Shown: positions 62,894 to 64,000 of the stretch, piece by piece
Position numbering within the stretch: position 1 is the first letter of the stretch
Layout of the letters: the number at the start of each line of letters is the position of its first letter
NCBI RefSeq assembly: GCF_035582795.1
Contig: NC_134390.1
Span: 2,247,560 to 2,311,559 of the forward strand
Origin: Mycteria americana
Lineage: Eukaryota > Chordata > Aves > Ciconiiformes > Ciconiidae
Reading direction: 5' to 3'
Length of the DNA: 64,000 nt
Notes under the pieces: generated by a model
The model's input: the letters and a program-made list of their open reading frames with translations, nothing else
Told to the model about the DNA's origin: nothing
Databases searched by the model: none
Position numbers and translations under genes: made by a program

Positions 62894-64000
62894 TCAGCGC
62901 TGGAACGGCCGACGCACCTTCTTCCGCCTCTTGTGCTTCGCGTCGCCCCTGGGGGCAGCGCCCTCGGCCCTCGGGGGCACCCCGGGGGAGGCTGCTGCCC
63001 CGGGGGGCGCGGGGGGCGGCGGGAAGGGCCCCCCCGGCATCGGTCCTGAGCTCCCCTGAAAGACGCGGGTGAAGAAGTCCTGCAGGTCGGCAGCCGACGC
63101 GGGGCCGCCCTTGGAGGCGCTCCTGCGGGGGAAAGCGGGTGTTCGGGGGGGCCCGGCTGAGCTCGGAGCCCCCCCCCGCCCCGGGACGGGGATCAGGCCC
63201 CTTTCCCGTCACCGCTCCCGCACCGGGACCGACCTCTGCCGCCCGCCCGGCCCGGAGCTCCTCGAGCCAAAGGAGATGTGGTAGGGGACGCGGTGGGTGT
63301 CCGGGGAGATCCCCACGCGCTGGCAGCCGGCCCACTCTGCCGAGAGACACGCGGCCGCCGGTCACGCCGCCCCGGTGAGGGGGCGACGACCGGCGGCACC
63401 CGCTCGGTGCGGGGGCTCCGGGAGGCGGCACCCACCCGTGATGTCGTAGATCTTCCCGTCCATCATGGCGAAGTAGGTGATCTTCAGCCCCAGCAGGCTG
63501 GACTCGGCCCAGAAGTCGCCCTCCTCGGCGGGGTGCAGCCCGCCGCACTCGGCGCAGTAGCGGGCGCTGAGGGGGTCCCGGTCCATCTCGAACCTCCTGC
63601 GGCGAGGGCAGGCGTTTCCGACCCCCGCGGGAGCGGCGCTGGCTCTGCTCCCCCTCCTCCCACCGCCCCCTCCCCGCTTTGGACCCCCCCCCCCACGCTG
63701 CCAGCGCGGCCTCGGGACCCACTTGTGCTTCCCCTGGCACTTGCTGCACATCATGGTGTTCATGGCCTCCTTCAGGTCGTCCTGCAGCCGGCTCAGGAAC
63801 TCGCTCATGGACCTCGTCAGCTCGCTCTCCGCCATCCGCTTGCTGCGGGGCGGGGCGGGGGGGGGAGACCGGGGTCAGACCCCGCGTTAGGGGGGGGCCG
63901 GCCCGGGGCGAGGGCAGCCCCGGTGCCCCCGAACCCTCCCCGTCCCCTCGCACGCCCACTCACATCTCGTACTCCTTCCTCCTCTCCGGGCTGCTGACGA
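62894..64000 (-). CDS. DNAJC14: DnaJ homolog subfamily C member 14, C-terminal part (runs off the window)
   Basis: Five exons are seen on the minus strand: 63964-64000 (cut by the window edge), 63723-63842, 63436-63596, 63234-63336 and 62894-63122. They encode about the last 216 residues; the human protein has 702. DNAJC14 is an ER membrane Hsp40 co-chaperone linked to dopamine D1 receptor transport and flavivirus replication. The J domain and membrane segments lie beyond the window; only its tail, PERRKEYE, is visible. The visible part has the conserved [20 protein letters not shown] segment, paired CxxC motifs (CSKC and CAEC) that may bind zinc, the [20 protein letters not shown] block, and the C-terminus [13 protein letters not shown]. 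The codon joining the first two exons reads Ile where human has Met. Introns are about 100-130 bases. Confidence 0.93.

Noticed and set aside
1-64000. CRISPR arrays, operons, tRNA or rRNA genes
   Set aside because: Tandem repeats here have no spacers of CRISPR type, the genes are spliced eukaryotic genes, and I recognised no tRNA or rRNA sequence by eye.

Overview
The window is nuclear DNA of a vertebrate, almost certainly a bird. It has spliced genes with GT-AG introns and AATAAA signals, very GC-rich compact genes typical of an avian microchromosome, and a solo LTR of a type I know as abundant in birds. Seven protein genes can be built exon by exon: RDH5 (+), CD63 (-), an INPP1-like phosphatase gene (-), GDF11 (+), SARNP (-), ORMDL2 (+) and the 3' part of DNAJC14 (-). 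Apart from the INPP1-like gene, this order matches human 12q13.

Layout. Positions 1-2970 hold RDH5, whose first intron is almost entirely a G-rich minisatellite. RDH5 and CD63 converge tail to tail at about 3.0-3.5 kb. CD63 (3.7-6.4 kb) and the INPP1-like gene (7.4-8.9 kb) follow on the minus strand. About 2 kb of GC-rich DNA separates the INPP1-like start codon from the head-to-head GDF11 promoter, which has CCAAT and TATA boxes and, just upstream, a perfect 51-bp inverted repeat. GDF11 has three coding exons between 10,981 and 16,942, with several minisatellites in its introns. It is followed by about 10 kb without a protein gene, part of which is probably its long 3' UTR.

Near 26.9 kb base composition drops from very GC-rich to moderate, close to the inferred 3' end of SARNP. 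SARNP occupies about 32 kb with 11 coding exons; its ninth intron (18.4 kb) holds a 30-G run and remnants of old CORE-SINEs. At 58.85-59.6 kb a CpG-rich shared promoter with three CCAAT boxes lies between SARNP and ORMDL2. The first intron after the ORMDL2 start codon holds a solo LTR with a perfect 5-bp target duplication. ORMDL2 and DNAJC14 converge near 61.6 kb.

The genes are not one pathway: visual-cycle retinol oxidation (RDH5), tetraspanin trafficking (CD63), inositol phosphate breakdown (INPP1-like), TGF-beta-family signalling (GDF11), mRNA export (SARNP), sphingolipid control (ORMDL2) and an ER co-chaperone (DNAJC14). The main evolutionary point is that INPP1-like, GDF11 and ORMDL2 sit together, just as INPP1, MSTN and ORMDL1 do on human 2q32. 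The window therefore shows a paralogous block with an INPP1 copy that is not next to GDF11 in humans.
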